From Ophioceras dolichostomum (taxonomy: Eukaryota > Ascomycota > Sordariomycetes > Magnaporthales > Ophioceraceae), in contig PYST01000414.1 in NCBI GenBank assembly GCA_003049485.1, forward strand, positions 1-30,819: a DNA stretch of 30,819 nt, read 5' to 3'. The position numbers and the translations under genes were made by a program. The notes below the pieces were generated by a model that had not been told where the DNA came from, ran no database searches, and saw only the letters and a list, made by a program, of their open reading frames with translations. The first letter of the stretch is position 1, and every line of letters begins with the position of its first letter. Below, in pieces: positions 29,651 through 30,819 of the stretch.

Positions 29651-30583
29651 CTAAACGCGACGCTGATGCTCCTCCCACCTCCTTTGGCCAGCTTCCGTGA
29701 AAGCCTCCCAATAATACCAACGCTTCGGCAGAGGCGCCGGCTCCGACGAGAACTTGCGGCCGAAGAACTTGGACGGCGAGCCGCCGGGGAACCCCTCTAC
29801 CGAAAGCTCGAATGTGATCCCACCGCTGCCGCCGGCCTCCTTCGTGACCCTGCGGAAGATGATGGCGCCGAAGTGGTGGTCCTGCCTGTTCTGCTCAAAG
29901 ACCGTGCCGTTCGTCATCTCCCGGCCGCACCACTGGAGCACGAACCCTACCTCTGATACTACCGGTGACGGCGCTGGCACTGACACTGGGGCGAGGCCCG
30001 GTTGCGTGACGGGCGCCCTCCCCCGGCTTCCGGCTCGAGAGTTACTTGACGACGCCAGAGAGCTGCTGCCACCAGGACGAGCGACGGCGCCCCGGGCTGT
30101 CAGGCGCGAGGCGGAGCTTTTTGGCACCAGCTGCAGATCGTCATCATCGTCGCTCTCCGCATTCTCATCCTTAATACCACTCTTCTCCTTTTTGACGAGC
30201 GGACGAAGCGGCTCGACCTTGATGCCCGTCCGCGCCTCGTAAGCGCTCCTCATGCGCTCGTCGGCCCTGACCGCGTCGTCGCGAACCCTCCCCTCGCCGC
30301 CCTCCGCCCTCCACCTATGCACGTCGAGCGTCTCTGCCCTCGCCGCGAGGAACATGAAGCCGCGGATCTCCGGCAGGTCGAAGTGTGCATGGAACACGTC
30401 GGGCGGCGCCTCGAAGCCTGACGGCGGCCGGCGCACGTCGAGGGTCCAGAATTGCTCGTAGCCGCTGTCGACTTCTTGCGTCGTAGCGCCGCACTTGTAG
30501 GACCCCACGATGGCGTTAAGATTGGCAAGGAGGGGTCTTATGGCTGCGGCCGGGGGGTTTGCGGCCTCGATGGATGCAGCCAT
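29651..30583 (-). CDS. hypothetical protein with disordered acidic centre
   Basis: Single-exon 310-aa protein. The N-terminal region (residues 1-110) looks folded: IRPLLANLNAIVGSYKCGATTQEVDSG, FWTLDVRRPPSGF and a phenylalanine-rich HAHFDLPEIRGFMFLAARAET. The middle (about 125-205) is charged and Ser/Arg-rich: KKEKSGIKDENAESDDDDD, then a long Ser/Ala/Arg/Pro stretch, probably disordered and nuclear-signal-like. The C-terminal part (about 210-310) is folded again: VGFVLQWCGREMTNGTVFEQN, FGAIIFRRVTKEAGGSGGITFELSVEGFPG and KRWYYWEAFTEAGQRRW. No membrane segment or signal peptide. Coding-type GC bias and the full-length frame make it a real gene. Family not recognised; a nuclear role is only a guess from composition. 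Confidence 0.85.
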   Translation of the reverse strand: MAASIEAANPPAAAIRPLLANLNAIVGSYKCGATTQEVDSGYEQFWTLDVRRPPSGFEAPPDVFHAHFDLPEIRGFMFLAARAETLDVHRWRAEGGEGRVRDDAVRADERMRSAYEARTGIKVEPLRPLVKKEKSGIKDENAESDDDDDLQLVPKSSASRLTARGAVARPGGSSSLASSSNSRAGSRGRAPVTQPGLAPVSVPAPSPVVSEVGFVLQWCGREMTNGTVFEQNRQDHHFGAIIFRRVTKEAGGSGGITFELSVEGFPGGSPSKFFGRKFSSEPAPLPKRWYYWEAFTEAGQRRWEEHQRRV

Positions 30584-30819
30584 TTTCGGCCCCGTGGTGG
30601 ATAGGAGATAGCTTAGTGTCGTCTGGGGCCGAAAGTCTGCTCTATACCAGGTAGATACCTAGGTAGGTACCGCTTCAACTGTGTTGCGATGTGTAATCTG
30701 AGCCTCAACAGCAGCAGGTAGGCAAGGCGACTCTGTGGCGTTTTGGAAGCACGTGATACGGGGCGAGCACCTGGCTGCTTAGTCAACGCGAGCGCGTTAT
30801 TCTCTTTGTAGATTAAATA
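30584..30819. other. promoter region of the last minus-strand gene
   Basis: Contains a TACCTAGGTA-type palindrome cluster at 30648-30671 about 65 nt upstream of the start codon. No gene seen before the window edge. Confidence 0.4.

Noticed and set aside
1..30819. CRISPR arrays, bacterial operons, phage genes or a secondary-metabolite cluster
   Set aside because: The gene structures are eukaryotic and fungal, no spaced direct repeats of CRISPR type occur, and no polyketide, peptide-synthetase or terpene-type motifs were seen.

Overview
The window looks like nuclear DNA of a filamentous ascomycete (Pezizomycotina, probably Sordariomycetes). Reasons: short GT-AG introns of 44-191 nt, loosely spaced monocistronic genes on both strands, fungus-specific families (2EXR, divergent kinase-like proteins, multi-pass membrane proteins of unknown function), a Kex2-processed secreted cysteine-rich protein, an intron-containing tRNA-Thr, and dispersed TACCTAGGTA-type palindromes in the intergenic DNA. 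No bacterial or viral gene is visible.

Layout. 0.3-1.1 kb (-): three-exon gene for a small secreted cysteine-rich protein. 1.1-4.1 kb: no gene found. 4.1-6.7 kb (-): two tandem 2EXR genes, the first intact, the second broken by a frameshift and a stop; a seven-copy 16-bp minisatellite lies just upstream of the intact one. 7.3-8.2 kb (-): membrane-protein exon fragments that do not join cleanly. 9.0-9.9 kb (-): two-exon hypothetical gene. 10.7-18.0 kb (+): three kinase-like paralogues in tandem. The first keeps the catalytic loop and DFG motif but has an early stop; the second is full length with two in-frame UAG codons; the third is open but has lost the catalytic motifs. An assembly junction (one N between two 99-bp copies) lies between the first and second. 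19.6-24.2 kb: a cluster of relics, comprising a PHO-4-type phosphate permease, two divergently oriented copies of a membrane-protein family, and a cytochrome c peroxidase-like gene. 25.0-25.6 kb (-): small coiled-coil gene, with a 5'-truncated LINE or SINE insertion just upstream of it. 26.5-27.0 kb (+): small coiled-coil protein. 27.6 kb (+): tRNA-Thr(AGU). 28.4-29.3 kb (+): seven-helix membrane protein. 29.7-30.6 kb (-): hypothetical protein with a disordered, acidic middle.

The genes do not form an obvious pathway or biosynthetic cluster. The main theme is local duplication followed by decay: three families occur as paralogues, and in each at least one copy carries stops or frameshifts, beside relics of two ordinary metabolic genes. 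This would suit a fast-evolving accessory or subtelomeric segment. The two UAG codons in the second kinase-like gene also invite the alternative that they are recoded by sexual-stage A-to-I mRNA editing, which is known in Sordariomycetes. All functional calls rest on reading motifs by eye; no database search was possible.
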